DNA from: Daucus carota subsp. sativus
Lineage: Eukaryota > Streptophyta > Magnoliopsida > Apiales > Apiaceae
NCBI RefSeq assembly: GCF_001625215.2
Contig: NC_030385.2
Coordinates: forward strand, 37,349,598 to 37,413,597
DNA: 64,000 nt
Reading direction: 5' to 3'
Shown: piece by piece, positions 46,248 through 56,072 of the stretch
How the letters are laid out: each line of letters starts with the position of its first letter
Position numbering within the stretch: the first letter of the stretch is position 1
Position numbers and translations under genes: made by a program
The notes under the pieces: generated by a model
The model's input: only the letters and a program-made list of their open reading frames with translations
Databases searched by the model: none
What the model was told of the DNA's origin: nothing

Positions 46248-48048
46248 TTGGTCGTTGAAGTTTTGGCATCGTATTGCTATTGTTTTATTCAGAGTCCGTA
46301 GTTGCAGTCTTGTATGTAAGCCCAAGCATGCAGTCTTGTTTACTGGGCTTTTGATCTCTTACATGCCCACTTCTTTTTTTAGTTATAGGCCTATAGCAAG
46401 CCCGTCTTGTCTTAACTCGAAGCATCCTCCGCTTTGGCGTCTTGAAGATTCAGCTGAGCAGAGAGTATCGGTTACTGTCACAGACTCTCAGAAGATGACG
46501 CAAAGAGAAACATAATTAGTTGCATGAATATGGCTCCAATTTTCTTATCTCCTGTTAAAATTTATATTTTATTTAATTATAATAAATAAGTTATATTTTA
46601 TGAAAATATCATTTCCTAAAAAATTTAACAAATTCATTACTATAATGATTATATTAATTTAATTTGAAAGGAAGAAAATTGGAGGAGAAGGGACCGACTA
46701 TATAGTAAATGTTCCCTTTAATGCAACAAAAGCTATGTGTGTTGGTAAATTCTTTTTTCGCTGAGCAAGGATTTACTTAGAAAAATATATTTAATTTTTT
46801 TATTTAAAATAAATATTAAGGATAAATTCTAAGTATCTTTTAAATAAGAAAAATATCTATATTTAAGTATTTTTTTTATAAATAGATATTATCTTCACTA
46901 TAATATATGTTTGTATTATATTTAATAAGAAAAATAAATCACCGAGTTTAATCGTTCATATTATATAATACTATAATTACTACATAAATTGATGAACCGA
47001 CAGAATATACCAATTTTTATTATTGATACCCTCCATCGAGAAAAATGTGGATCAACCAGCTCCGGGTGTGCATGGGGGATGAATTCTAAAAGAGTCGAGA
47101 CACACATGATAAATAACAACGCGATTCAAGCAGCAGGCCACTTGCAACTTGCAATACAAATCAGAGTTTTATAACCACTCGTTCGTAATCGTTCCGGCTA
47201 TAAAGCTGGTCCATATTTCCGTAAAGCAAAAACCAAGTAAAAAATAAAATAAAATACTAGAAGGCTCCTCAAGTTGCATTATTTTCCTTTATTATATCCT
47301 TTGTCGTCTAACGATGGATGTGTTTCTTACGTAAAATAATATTACAGGCCAGCCGAAGCTTATAGAATAGCGATGTAGAAGATGCAAGTTGCAGGTCTCA
47401 ACTTGGCAAGTTGCGAATTAAAGAAAAGGAGTATTCGTGATTGTCAACACAACAGCTGCAACAGCTTGCAAGTTGGTCATAACAAGATTGTCAAGTTGCA
47501 AAGAATGGTTGTTTGTATATTCTTGCTTTTTTCTCTTTTTATTATGATAACATTAAACATGCATGTATTTAGATATATAACATGCCAACGGTGTGTTAAA
47601 ACTCAAAAGCTAAAATCTTGTGCACGGTTTTCTGCAATATTGGTCCTAGAAGCATGAGAACTATATTGTGCTTTAATTTAAACCGTTCTCTAAAATTCAA
47701 ATAAATTACATGCAATTACCAGATTATTTGTTTTTACTTACAGAAATATTATCATATTTAATATTAGTGGAAAAAGAAAACTAGGATTGTTGACCGTGGA
47801 AATCCTCAAAAAGAGTTGTGCAACTCTGATAATATTTAAATAATCAGTTTTCACTGATTATTATTTGCGGGTAACTAACATAAATTAACATAATAATATA
47901 ATAATAATATCTTTAAAAAACATAATAATGATAATAATAATAATAATATACAAGATTTTTTTTTTGCTAATTAAGATTATTTATTTATATATTGTCATAA
48001 GGTCACTAATTAGCAAAATTAAATTATATAAAATCGGTGAAAAAGTTC
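46248..48048. other. Intergenic, no supported gene
   Basis: About 1.8 kb. Short frames at 46255-46515 and 47382-47657 lack recognised domains. AAGTTGC or its complement recurs around 47140-47515. The last 300 bases are an AAT/TAA-rich tract next to the copia insertion site. Confidence 0.4.
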
Positions 48049-48053
48049 AAACA

Positions 48054-48431
48054 TGTTGTAAATCTTGTAATATACACAACGATATAAAGTATAAAGATGA
48101 TAGAAGAAGTAGAGAGAAAGTAGTTGTATTTCAGAATATTTCAGAATAGAATTCATTTCAACTGAACCACCTATTTATAGAGGTTGGTTGGTGAATCTTC
48201 CTGACTAAGCTTTACAATACTTCTAGGTTAAGTATTACAAATCTTCTCGACTAAGTATCGTAAGTCTTCCTCGATAAGCTATGCGAGTCTTCCTTAGTAA
48301 GTATCGTAAGTCTTCCTCGATAAGCTGTACGAGTCTTCCTTAGTAAGTTTCGCCAGACTTACTTGATAAGCTCTGCGAGTCTTCTTGACTAAGCTTTTGA
48401 CAATCACTTACTATTATATTATTTTATAACA
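48054..48431 (-). repeat. 3' LTR of the copia element
   Basis: 378 bp, bounded by TGTTG and TAACA on the plus strand. It contains direct repeats of a GTAAGTCTTCCTCGATAAGC motif and the TATA-like CTATAAATAG (minus strand, near 48170-48180). It differs from the other LTR at a single base (48234 A versus T). Confidence 0.95.
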
Positions 48432-48440
48432 CTCCCCCTT
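48432..48440 (-). other. Polypurine tract
   Basis: AAGGGGGAG on the minus strand directly abuts the 3' LTR, the expected primer site for plus-strand DNA synthesis. Confidence 0.75.
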
Positions 48441-48563
48441 GATTGTCAAATGCGAGTTATCATAGAGATTGACTGTCTCGTTAAAACCTTGCAAGGAAAA
48501 ACCCAGTGGGATAAAAACCTTGTCGAAGGAAAAAGAGTACAGTCTCCCCCTGAATAAAATCAT

Positions 48564-50798
48564 TCACATTTTAACATTCTGATCTAGCAGACTCCTTAAT
48601 CTTCGCATACCCATATTACTTCGTAACTTCTCAAATGTTGATGTTGGTAATGACTTTGTAAGTATATCCGCCAGGTTATCGCATGAACGAACTTGTTGCA
48701 CATCAATATCACCATTTTCTTGAAGCTCATGAGTATAGAAGAACTTTGGTAATATGTGTTTTGTTCGGTCTCCTTTAATATATCCTTCCTTCAGTTGTTT
48801 AATGCATGCTGAGTTGTCCTCGAATAAAACTGTAGGGCTGTTTGAAATACTTGATAATCCACATGATTCTCTAATATGTTGAATGACAGACCTTAGCCAA
48901 ATACATTCTCTACTTGCTTCATGAATTGCTAGTAACTCTGCGTGGTTTGATGAAGTTGCAGCCATAGTCTGCTTTGTAGATTTCCAAGAGATAGCAGTAC
49001 CACAATATGTAAATAGGTAACCTGTTTGTGATCGCCCAAAGTGAGGATCTGACATGTATCCAGCATCTGCATATCCAACTAGCTGTGATCTTGAATTGTT
49101 GGGGAAGAATAGCCCAAGATCAATTGTTCCACGTAAATATCTAAATATATGTTTGATCCCATCCCAATGCCTTTTAGTTGGGTTAGAACTAAATCTTGCC
49201 AACAGGTTCACAGCAAACGCAATATCAGGTCTCGTATTATTCGCAAGATACATAAGAGCTCCAATTGCACTAAGGTAGGGAATTTCAGGTCTGAGTGCAT
49301 CTTCATCCTGTTTTCTAGGACGGAAGGGATCTTTTTCAACCTCAAGAGAACGAATAACCATTGGCGTGGTTAGTGGATGAGCTTTGTTCATGTAGAATCG
49401 ATCAAGAATCTTTCCAGTGTAGTTTGATTGATGAACAAATATGCCTGAGGATAAGTGTTCCACTTGTATACCTAAACAAAATTTTGTCTTTCCAAGATCT
49501 TTTATTTCAAACTCATTTTTCAAATAGTTAGTAGCATTAGTAATATCTTCAGAAGTACCAACAATATTCAAATCATCCACATATACAGCAATAATAACAA
49601 AACCAGTTTGTGAACGTTTAATGAAAACACAAGGACATACCTGGTTATTGACATATCCATCATTCAATAGGTATTCACTAAGCCTGTTGTACCACATACG
49701 ACCAGACTGTCTCAAACCATATAATGATCGTTGTAATTTAACAGAATATAAATGACGAGGCTTAGTGTCCTCTATTCTTAATCCTTCAGGGATTTTCATA
49801 TAAATATCACTATCAAGTGATCCATATAGGTATGCTGTTACAACATCCATCAAACGTGTTTCCAGTTTTTCCATACAAGCCATACCTATTAGAAAACGAA
49901 AAGTAACTCCATCCATTACAGGAGAGTATGTTTCCTGGTAATCAAATCCAGGCCTTTGAGAGAATCCCTGGGCCACTAGCCGGGCTTTATATCTCACAAT
50001 TTCATTTCTCTCATTTCGTTTTCGTACAAATACCCATCTGTTCCCAACTGGAACTACACCATCTGGTGTTCGGACTGCAGGTCCAAATACATTTCTCTTG
50101 CGCAATGATTGCAATTCTTCCTGGATTGCAATTTTCCATTTTGGCCAATCATCTCTTTGTCGACATTCTTCCACACTTTGTGGTTCAGGATCGGAATTCA
50201 TAATAACATTAAATGCCACGGAAAAAGCATACACATCATCAATTTCAGTACTTTCACGATCCAGTAATTTTCCGTTATGTACATAACTCATTGAGATCTC
50301 ATAATTCTCAGGTGCCTTTGCTTCTATGGAAGCATTTGCCACTTCTGGGGCATGTGCCACTTCTGGGGCAATTTCCTCTTCAGGAGGATTTGTTACAGCC
50401 GCTTCAGGGGCTTGAACCTCTTTAGGAGGTAATACCACTTCTGGGGTATTTTCTAAAACTTTTGCCTCTTCTGGGGCAACTCTAATCAATTTCCGTTTTC
50501 GTGGTACAATATCTTTTGCACCAATAGGTCTACCATGCTTTTGGCGTGGTTTTGATTCACCAATCAATTCCTCTGAAATTGATTTATTACCAGGAATTTC
50601 AATCCTGGCCGGAGCATTAACAGCAGGTATATATGATTTCACAATATTTCTAGAATCATTAAAAGCATCTGGCATTTGATTAGCAATATTTTGCATATGT
50701 ATAATTCTTTGAACCTCAGATTCACATTGTTTGGTACGTGGATCAATAGCATTTAATCCTGAGGCATTCCACGATATTTCTGAGTTCAATTTATGCAA
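48564..50798 (-). CDS. Copia pol, reverse transcriptase and RNase H part
   Basis: An open frame of 744 codons. Residues about 1-190 form the variable linker after integrase (LDPRT-like NAIDPRTKQCESEVQ). The reverse transcriptase (RVT_2 type) begins near RWVFVRKRNE, with KARLVAQGFSQ, the LMDVVTAYLYG motif and the catalytic YVDD (VYVDDLNIVG). RNase H follows with TRPDIAFAVN, YADAGYMSD, FEDNSACIKQ and the TKHILPKFFYTHE segment. It makes cDNA of the element in virus-like particles. It has no internal stop. The N-terminal continuation into integrase is interrupted by the solo LTR at 50810. Confidence 0.93.
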   Translation of the reverse strand: MHKLNSEISWNASGLNAIDPRTKQCESEVQRIIHMQNIANQMPDAFNDSRNIVKSYIPAVNAPARIEIPGNKSISEELIGESKPRQKHGRPIGAKDIVPRKRKLIRVAPEEAKVLENTPEVVLPPKEVQAPEAAVTNPPEEEIAPEVAHAPEVANASIEAKAPENYEISMSYVHNGKLLDRESTEIDDVYAFSVAFNVIMNSDPEPQSVEECRQRDDWPKWKIAIQEELQSLRKRNVFGPAVRTPDGVVPVGNRWVFVRKRNERNEIVRYKARLVAQGFSQRPGFDYQETYSPVMDGVTFRFLIGMACMEKLETRLMDVVTAYLYGSLDSDIYMKIPEGLRIEDTKPRHLYSVKLQRSLYGLRQSGRMWYNRLSEYLLNDGYVNNQVCPCVFIKRSQTGFVIIAVYVDDLNIVGTSEDITNATNYLKNEFEIKDLGKTKFCLGIQVEHLSSGIFVHQSNYTGKILDRFYMNKAHPLTTPMVIRSLEVEKDPFRPRKQDEDALRPEIPYLSAIGALMYLANNTRPDIAFAVNLLARFSSNPTKRHWDGIKHIFRYLRGTIDLGLFFPNNSRSQLVGYADAGYMSDPHFGRSQTGYLFTYCGTAISWKSTKQTMAATSSNHAELLAIHEASRECIWLRSVIQHIRESCGLSSISNSPTVLFEDNSACIKQLKEGYIKGDRTKHILPKFFYTHELQENGDIDVQQVRSCDNLADILTKSLPTSTFEKLRSNMGMRRLRSLLDQNVKM

Positions 50799-50809
50799 AA
50801 CTTTATCTC

Positions 50810-52338
50810 TGTTAGGTCCAATCAGACGTAGAAGGGGGGGGGGGGTTGAATACGTCGTACCAATTTCTTCGATTTAATTTAATTGCGGATAATCTTATTT
50901 CAGTCCATGTTAAATCAATCGTAAATAAATAACTCCAGCAAGTCGGGGAATATTCTTGTATTAGAAATAATCCTCGGGTGCTACAAATTCCAACACAAGT
51001 GTCGGCTGCAGAGACTACAATCACTCTATTACAAACTCTCGATAAATACGATCTTCTAATTTAACTCTCGAGAATGTGTATAGTGTGTGCACTTACAAAG
51101 TGTGTAGTTGTTTTCAAATGAAAACACAAAGCTCTATTTATAGGCTTTCCAACAACTAACCATGGTTAACGAGTTCGTCCAGGACGACTTAGATTTACAA
51201 AAATAAATCTAACACAGAATGAATCATGGGTGGCCCCACTTTCATATACATATATATAAATATATACATATATATGTAAGTTGCGCCAAGTGCATATGTG
51301 CACACCACTGAGAGTCAAACTTGGCGCCTGGTCAAAGTTGGCGCCAGTAATGCACTGTGTCCCTGACTTAGAAGATTTCTGAACTTCATGAACTTGCACT
51401 AGAAATCCAATTTGAAGTCGCAACCTTTGACCAAGTCAAAGGTTGCGCTTCACTCTCCAACAGCCTTCACTGTAATGCCTTAGAAACAATTTGAGTGAAC
51501 TTGCGCTAGATGAGCTTTTGTAGTCGAAACCTTTGACTTGGTCAAAGGTTGCGCTCAAGAGCGGTTCCCCTGTGTCCCTTGTATCATACTTAGAAATTCT
51601 AGCACATCATAAGTCTTGTGCATATGTACGAAGCGCAAGCTTTGACTTTTCAAAGTCAAAGTTTGCGCCTAAGCACAACTGAGTTCCCTGTGATGTACTT
51701 GGACAATTTTACAAGTCTTTCATTTGAGTAAGAATTAAATATACATATATATACAATTAATTGTGTTAAGTTAATTACTTGAATTATTTAAACTCAAATA
51801 ATTCACAATTAATATATATATATATATATATATCTAATTAATAATTTCCTTTGGCAATAAATCCTGGAGCAGCTCGATTGACTTGATCAATTAATTCGTT
51901 GATCGAATCTATTGAATATTTTCGTACGTCCTGACGTCCTGTGCACTGGTCTGGTTCACGAACGACTCGAACTGAAATAATTCTTTGAATCCTTTGCTTG
52001 ATAATATACTTGATCAGTCATTCCGGGTTAGATGTTGCTTCGATAAATTTGATTATAAATAATCAAATTAAATATACTGGAATCTTCTGGTCTTTGATAC
52101 TTGATCTTCAGGCAATCTTGATAGCAGAAACATATTGAACTTTATTCTTCACTGAGGCTTGAACATGTTAATGAACTTCTTCCAGTGGACGGATGCTCGT
52201 CTCAGATATCTTGATTGTCTTTGTCTGTTCGTATCGAATCTCCAACCTGTAGATTCCTGTATAATACTTATGTATTGTTTCCTGTCTTTTGTTGTGTTGA
52301 GTTATCGTAATTACAGTTACGTTACATTATGCTTTACA
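50810..52338 (-). mobile_element. Solo LTR inserted in the copia pol
   Basis: The duplication ATCTC (50805-50809 and 52339-52343) flanks 1,529 bp bounded by TGTTAGG and TTTACA, the TG..CA ends and 5-bp TSD of an LTR retrotransposon. There is no internal domain and no second LTR, so this is a solo LTR. It carries a run of 12 G near one end and several CTTTGAC/GTCAAAG palindromes (51420-51670). The orientation is not certain, because no polypurine tract or primer site remains. It splits pol between integrase and reverse transcriptase. Confidence 0.85.
51420..51670. repeat. Three palindromic CTTTGAC/GTCAAAG units
   Basis: Near-palindromes centred at about 51436, 51542 and 51649 each read GCAACCTTTGAC-spacer-GTCAAAGGTTGC with variation, spaced about 105 bp apart. 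A half unit (TTGACCAAGTC-like, GTCAAAGTTGGCGCC) lies further left. They would form strong hairpins in the LTR transcript. Confidence 0.75.
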
Positions 52339-53193
52339 ATCTCCCCCTAATGTAGGGAACATAGATTCATCAAAATGACAATCAGCATACCGAGCAGTAA
52401 AAACATCACCAGTTAATGGTTCCAGATACCTTATAATAGACGGGGAATCAAAACCAACATATATACCGATTCTCCTTTGAGGTCCCATTTTAGTTCTTTG
52501 TGGTGGTGATATAGGAACATATACAGCACAACCAAAAACTTTTAAATGAGAGATATTGGGTACTTGACCGTGAACTAATTCTTGAGGGGATTGTTTATGA
52601 TAAACAGAAGGTCTTATCCTAATTATACTTGCAGCATGAAGTATTGCATGACCCCAAACAGATATAGGTAGCCTCGCTCTTAGTAGTAAGGGACGAGCAA
52701 TAAGTTGAAGTCTTTTGATTAGGGATTCTGCTAAACCATTTTGTGTATGTACGTGAGCTACCGGGTGTTCGACTGAGATTCCTACTGACATACAATAATC
52801 ATTAAAGGTAGCAGATGTAAATTCAGCAGCATTATCTAGTCGGATTGATTTAATGGGATGATCAGGAAATTGAGCTCGCAGTTTAATTATTTGGGAAAGT
52901 AATTTGGCAAAGGCTGTATTACGGGTTGCAAGTAGACATACATGGGACCATCTAGTTGACGCATCAATTAAAACCATAAAGTACCTAAATGGGCCAGAAG
53001 ATGGATGAATAGGCCCACAAATGTCACCTTGAATTCTTTCTAAGAATTTTGGGGACTCAGTTTGAAGCTTAACAGGGGATGGTCGGACAATCAGTTTTCC
53101 TAAAGAACATGCTGAACAAGGAAGTTCATCTCTAGGTATAACTGTTTGATTTTTAAGAGGGTGTCCTATAGAGTTTTCGATAATACGGCGCAT
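52327..53193 (-). pseudogene. Copia integrase core, broken at both ends
   Basis: The frame covers the integrase catalytic core: GDICGPIHPSSGPFRYFMVL (first Asp), the IRLDNAAEFTS motif (second Asp) and HTQNGLAESLIK (Glu), the D,D-35-E triad. The GAG-pre-integrase part lies beyond the hAT element, and the C-terminus runs into the solo LTR, where translation stops within a few codons. The true coding part is about 52344-53184. Integrase inserts the cDNA into host DNA; this copy cannot be made intact. Confidence 0.9.
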
Positions 53194-54108
53194 AGGGGTG
53201 GCAATTTCGGGTAATGGGTCGGGTTCGTGTCGGGTTGGATGTACCTAGTTTTTTTTTATCCCAACCCGAACCCGACCCGAACCCGAAACGGGTTGAAAAA
53301 GTGTGACACGAACCCGACCTGGTAGGTACTTGAATTACCCGAAACTGACCCGAAATGACCCGAAAATTTGAATAAAACAATAAAAATAAATTAGAAAATT
53401 AAAAAATTAATAGTCTGGTCAAAAACAACCAGAAGAAACCATAGAAGCTGGCTTTCAAATCCTCTCTGCTATGAATGATGAGCTCTGCGATCCCACCTAT
53501 GGTCCACACCACCTACTTATGATTTCAATTCCAACCGTAACACTACTTGAGCTGTTTTGAACAATCAGTCTTTGAGCAATTATTCGAATGGGGAGGTATC
53601 GTATGATTCGACAACAGGGTCAGTTGCTCTGCACTTTGAGATGGGTGGTGTTGCTCTTGATGAAGCTAGGCTGAGGTATAATTGATATGGCTTTGTAAAA
53701 TCAGAAGAAGGAGATGATTTTATATTTTTGTGAAGAGGCAGAATGGAGTCGTCAGTATGAAAGAGGCGGAATGATTATTCTTGGTTCCTAATAGGGTTTG
53801 AATCGATGTAATTATGGATTGGGCCTCACAGCTGGGTTACTGACTCCGGATCGCACTTTGCAGGCTGGAAGATGTAATATATATGTCAATATATAATATA
53901 TAATATATAATATATAATATATATAATATTAAAATAAACAGGTCGGGTTCGGGTATTTCGGGTCAACCCGAAAATGACCCGATTTTTTCGGGTATATTTT
54001 TACCCAACCCGAACCCGACCCGAAAGTCAAAAACCCCGACCCTAATTCGTATTTTTTCGAGTCGGTTTCGGGTCGTGCTTCGGGTCGTGTCGGATTTTGC
54101 CACCCCTA
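53193..54108. mobile_element. hAT-like MITE in integrase with CGGGTCGGG repeats
   Basis: A perfect 8-bp duplication ACGGCGCA (53185-53192 and 54109-54116) flanks perfect 12-bp inverted ends TAGGGGTGGCAA/TTGCCACCCCTA. Both subterminal regions are dense in ACCCGACCCGAACCCGA-type repeats. It is 916 bp with no transposase. Element plus TSD is 924 bp, a multiple of three, but in-frame stops still end translation of pol. Confidence 0.95.
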
Positions 54109-54714
54109 ACGGCGCATCATAGATATTCCTGGATGACCAAGCCTTTCGTGCCAGAGGGAAAGTAGTTTTGGGTCTGTAACTTTGGGGACGTTGACACTAT
54201 GGGTTTCAATAACTCTTATTCTTGTAACATATAATCCTGAAGAAACTGAGTGAAACTTTTCTAAGACCCTTTTATTGTCAACGGTGTTTGAGGTGATGAG
54301 AAGATATTCTTTTTCATTCTCATTAGTAGTTTCAACGTGAAACCCATTAAGACGAATATCTTTAAAACTCAGTAGATTTCTAGTTGACTTGCTAGAGTAT
54401 AGAGCATCTTGTATATGTATATGTGTCTTATTTGGTAGAATAAAACTAGCTTCCCCAAAACCCTCTATTATATTTGATGTACCCGATACCGTCCAGACAT
54501 GTGAATTGGTTTTAGTCAATTGTGAGAAGTATTTCTGACTCTGTAAAATAGTGTGTGTGGTTGCGCTGTCAACAATGCATGTATCTTCCATCTCTATACA
54601 TATATAAATATAAAACATCTTCATTAAAAACACAACGAGTACATAGGATAACAACATAAAACAAATACATAAAAACGAGTACATGAAGGAAATACATAAA
54701 GTAAGACAATACAT
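54106..54714 (-). pseudogene. Copia protease and pre-integrase part
   Basis: The frame contains the aspartic protease site DSATTHTI (in DTCIVDSATTHTIL) and the zinc-binding pre-integrase motif ending LWHERLGHPG, then stops in the hAT element. Its first 40 codons are an odd hydrophobic, tyrosine-rich stretch that does not look like protein and may be an intron or leader between gag and pol. It is broken only by the hAT insertion. Confidence 0.88.
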
Positions 54715-54721
54715 ATGAAGG

Positions 54722-55774
54722 CTAGTCGTCTAAACCATAATAAAGGTTAGCACCAATATCTATTTCATTTGAGGCCTTGTTGACTGGTTCCTTAACTAGA
54801 TTATAATTAGCAAAGTTTGTTTCCACTCTCTTTCCAGTATTCTTTTTGAATGACTCGTAGAGATCAACAAGATGTTTGGGTGTACGACAAGTACGTTGCC
54901 AGTGTCCCTCAGTTCCGCACCTATGACATATGTCTCGTTTCTCTCCTTCTTGGGGTGCCTTTCCTTTATTTGGCACTTCACGTTGGCACTTGTTGTAACC
55001 ATCACGTTGCCACTTCTGGTGGCCAGAGTTGTAACCATCTCGTTGCCACTTCAGGTGATCAGAATGATATTGATTGCGAAACCGACCACGGAAATTTCCA
55101 CATCCACGGTTTCGTCCATAACCTCGTCCTCCTCTATGCCCTTTCCCACGTTCATTCTTCAGGAATGACGTGTTGTGTACTTCAGGTAACTGGGCAGAGC
55201 CTGTGGGACGTATCTGATGGTTTTTCAATAGCAACTCATTATTCTTTTCAGCCACAAGAAGGAGAGATATCAGCTCACCATATTTCTGAAAATTCCGCTC
55301 CCTATATTGTTGAGCTAGGATCATAGTGTTGGGGTGAAAGGTTGAGAGGGTCTTTTCAATCATTTCAGCATTGGTAATATTTTCACCACATAAAATTAAT
55401 TTTGAGCTTATCTTGAAAAGAGCTGAATTATATTCAGCTACAGATTTAAAATCCTGTAGCCTCAAATTAATCCAGTCATATCGGGCGGATGGCAAGTGAA
55501 CAAGTTTCTGGTGATCAAATCTATCTTTAAGATTATTCCAAAGGGTGAGTGGATTTTTGATAGTGAGGTATTCAGATTTTAGGTCTTCGTGGATGTGATG
55601 TCTAAGAAAGATAATTGCTTTCGCATTTTGTTCAACGGTTGGGATTTTTTCTGGGTCAATAGTATCTTTTAGGCCATTAGCACTAAGGTGTAATTCCGCA
55701 TCAAGGACCCATGATAGATAATTATTTCCAGAGACATCCAAGGCAACGAACTCTAATTTTGCAAGATTCGTCAT
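54722..55774 (-). CDS. Copia gag (capsid/nucleocapsid)
   Basis: A 350-codon open frame. It starts MTNLAKLEFVALDVSGNNYL, a typical copia gag N-terminus, and continues with the UBN2-type capsid region (LTLWNNLKDRF, RYDWINLRLQDFKSVAEYN). A basic RG-rich segment (HRGGRGYGRNRG) is followed by two copies of a WQRDGYN unit and the zinc knuckle CHRCGTEGHWQRTC (C-x2-C-x4-H-x4-C, about residue 285). Gag forms the particle that packages the RNA. The frame is intact and ends at a stop 8 bp before the pol frame begins. Confidence 0.93.
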   Translation of the reverse strand: MTNLAKLEFVALDVSGNNYLSWVLDAELHLSANGLKDTIDPEKIPTVEQNAKAIIFLRHHIHEDLKSEYLTIKNPLTLWNNLKDRFDHQKLVHLPSARYDWINLRLQDFKSVAEYNSALFKISSKLILCGENITNAEMIEKTLSTFHPNTMILAQQYRERNFQKYGELISLLLVAEKNNELLLKNHQIRPTGSAQLPEVHNTSFLKNERGKGHRGGRGYGRNRGCGNFRGRFRNQYHSDHLKWQRDGYNSGHQKWQRDGYNKCQREVPNKGKAPQEGEKRDICHRCGTEGHWQRTCRTPKHLVDLYESFKKNTGKRVETNFANYNLVKEPVNKASNEIDIGANLYYGLDD

Positions 55775-56055
55775 TCTGAATTTTCAACATAAATGTTTAA
55801 TATATGATATAATAATATAACATGCTGGTGAACAAATAATTAATCATGTGTCACATAATAAAATTTGTAGTGCATATATTACAATTAAGCGACATGAATC
55901 TTTAACTTTAAACAATAATATACACATGCTCAAAAACTATAATAATAAAGGAGATGTTAATAACAAAACGAGATATAGTTCGAACGTACCTTCTTCGTCG
56001 AAATAGATTTTGGATAATAACTTGCACACCTTTATTGAAACAAAGCTCGGGCAGA
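55775..56055 (-). other. Copia 5' leader
   Basis: Untranslated leader between the primer-binding region and the gag start. It is AT-rich and probably holds the packaging signal, though no motif can be assigned. Confidence 0.5.
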
Positions 56056-56072
56056 GACTCGTGCTGATAACG
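56056..56072 (-). other. Primer-binding site region
   Basis: Directly inside the 5' LTR the minus strand reads CGTTATCAGCACGAGTC. It shares TATCAG with the usual plant copia site for initiator-Met tRNA (TGGTATCAGAGC) but differs elsewhere, so the primer may be a different tRNA or an internal tRNA segment. Confidence 0.55.

Noticed and set aside
46255-46515. 86-codon frame beside Helitron C
   Set aside because: Starts at the Helitron edge, has no recognised domain and no splice partners.
50810-52338. An intron within copia pol
   Set aside because: It has TG..CA ends and a 5-bp TSD and lacks GT..AG borders, so it is an inserted LTR.
54850-55326. 158-codon plus-strand frame inside gag
   Set aside because: It is antisense to a well-supported gag with a zinc knuckle and has no recognisable domain.
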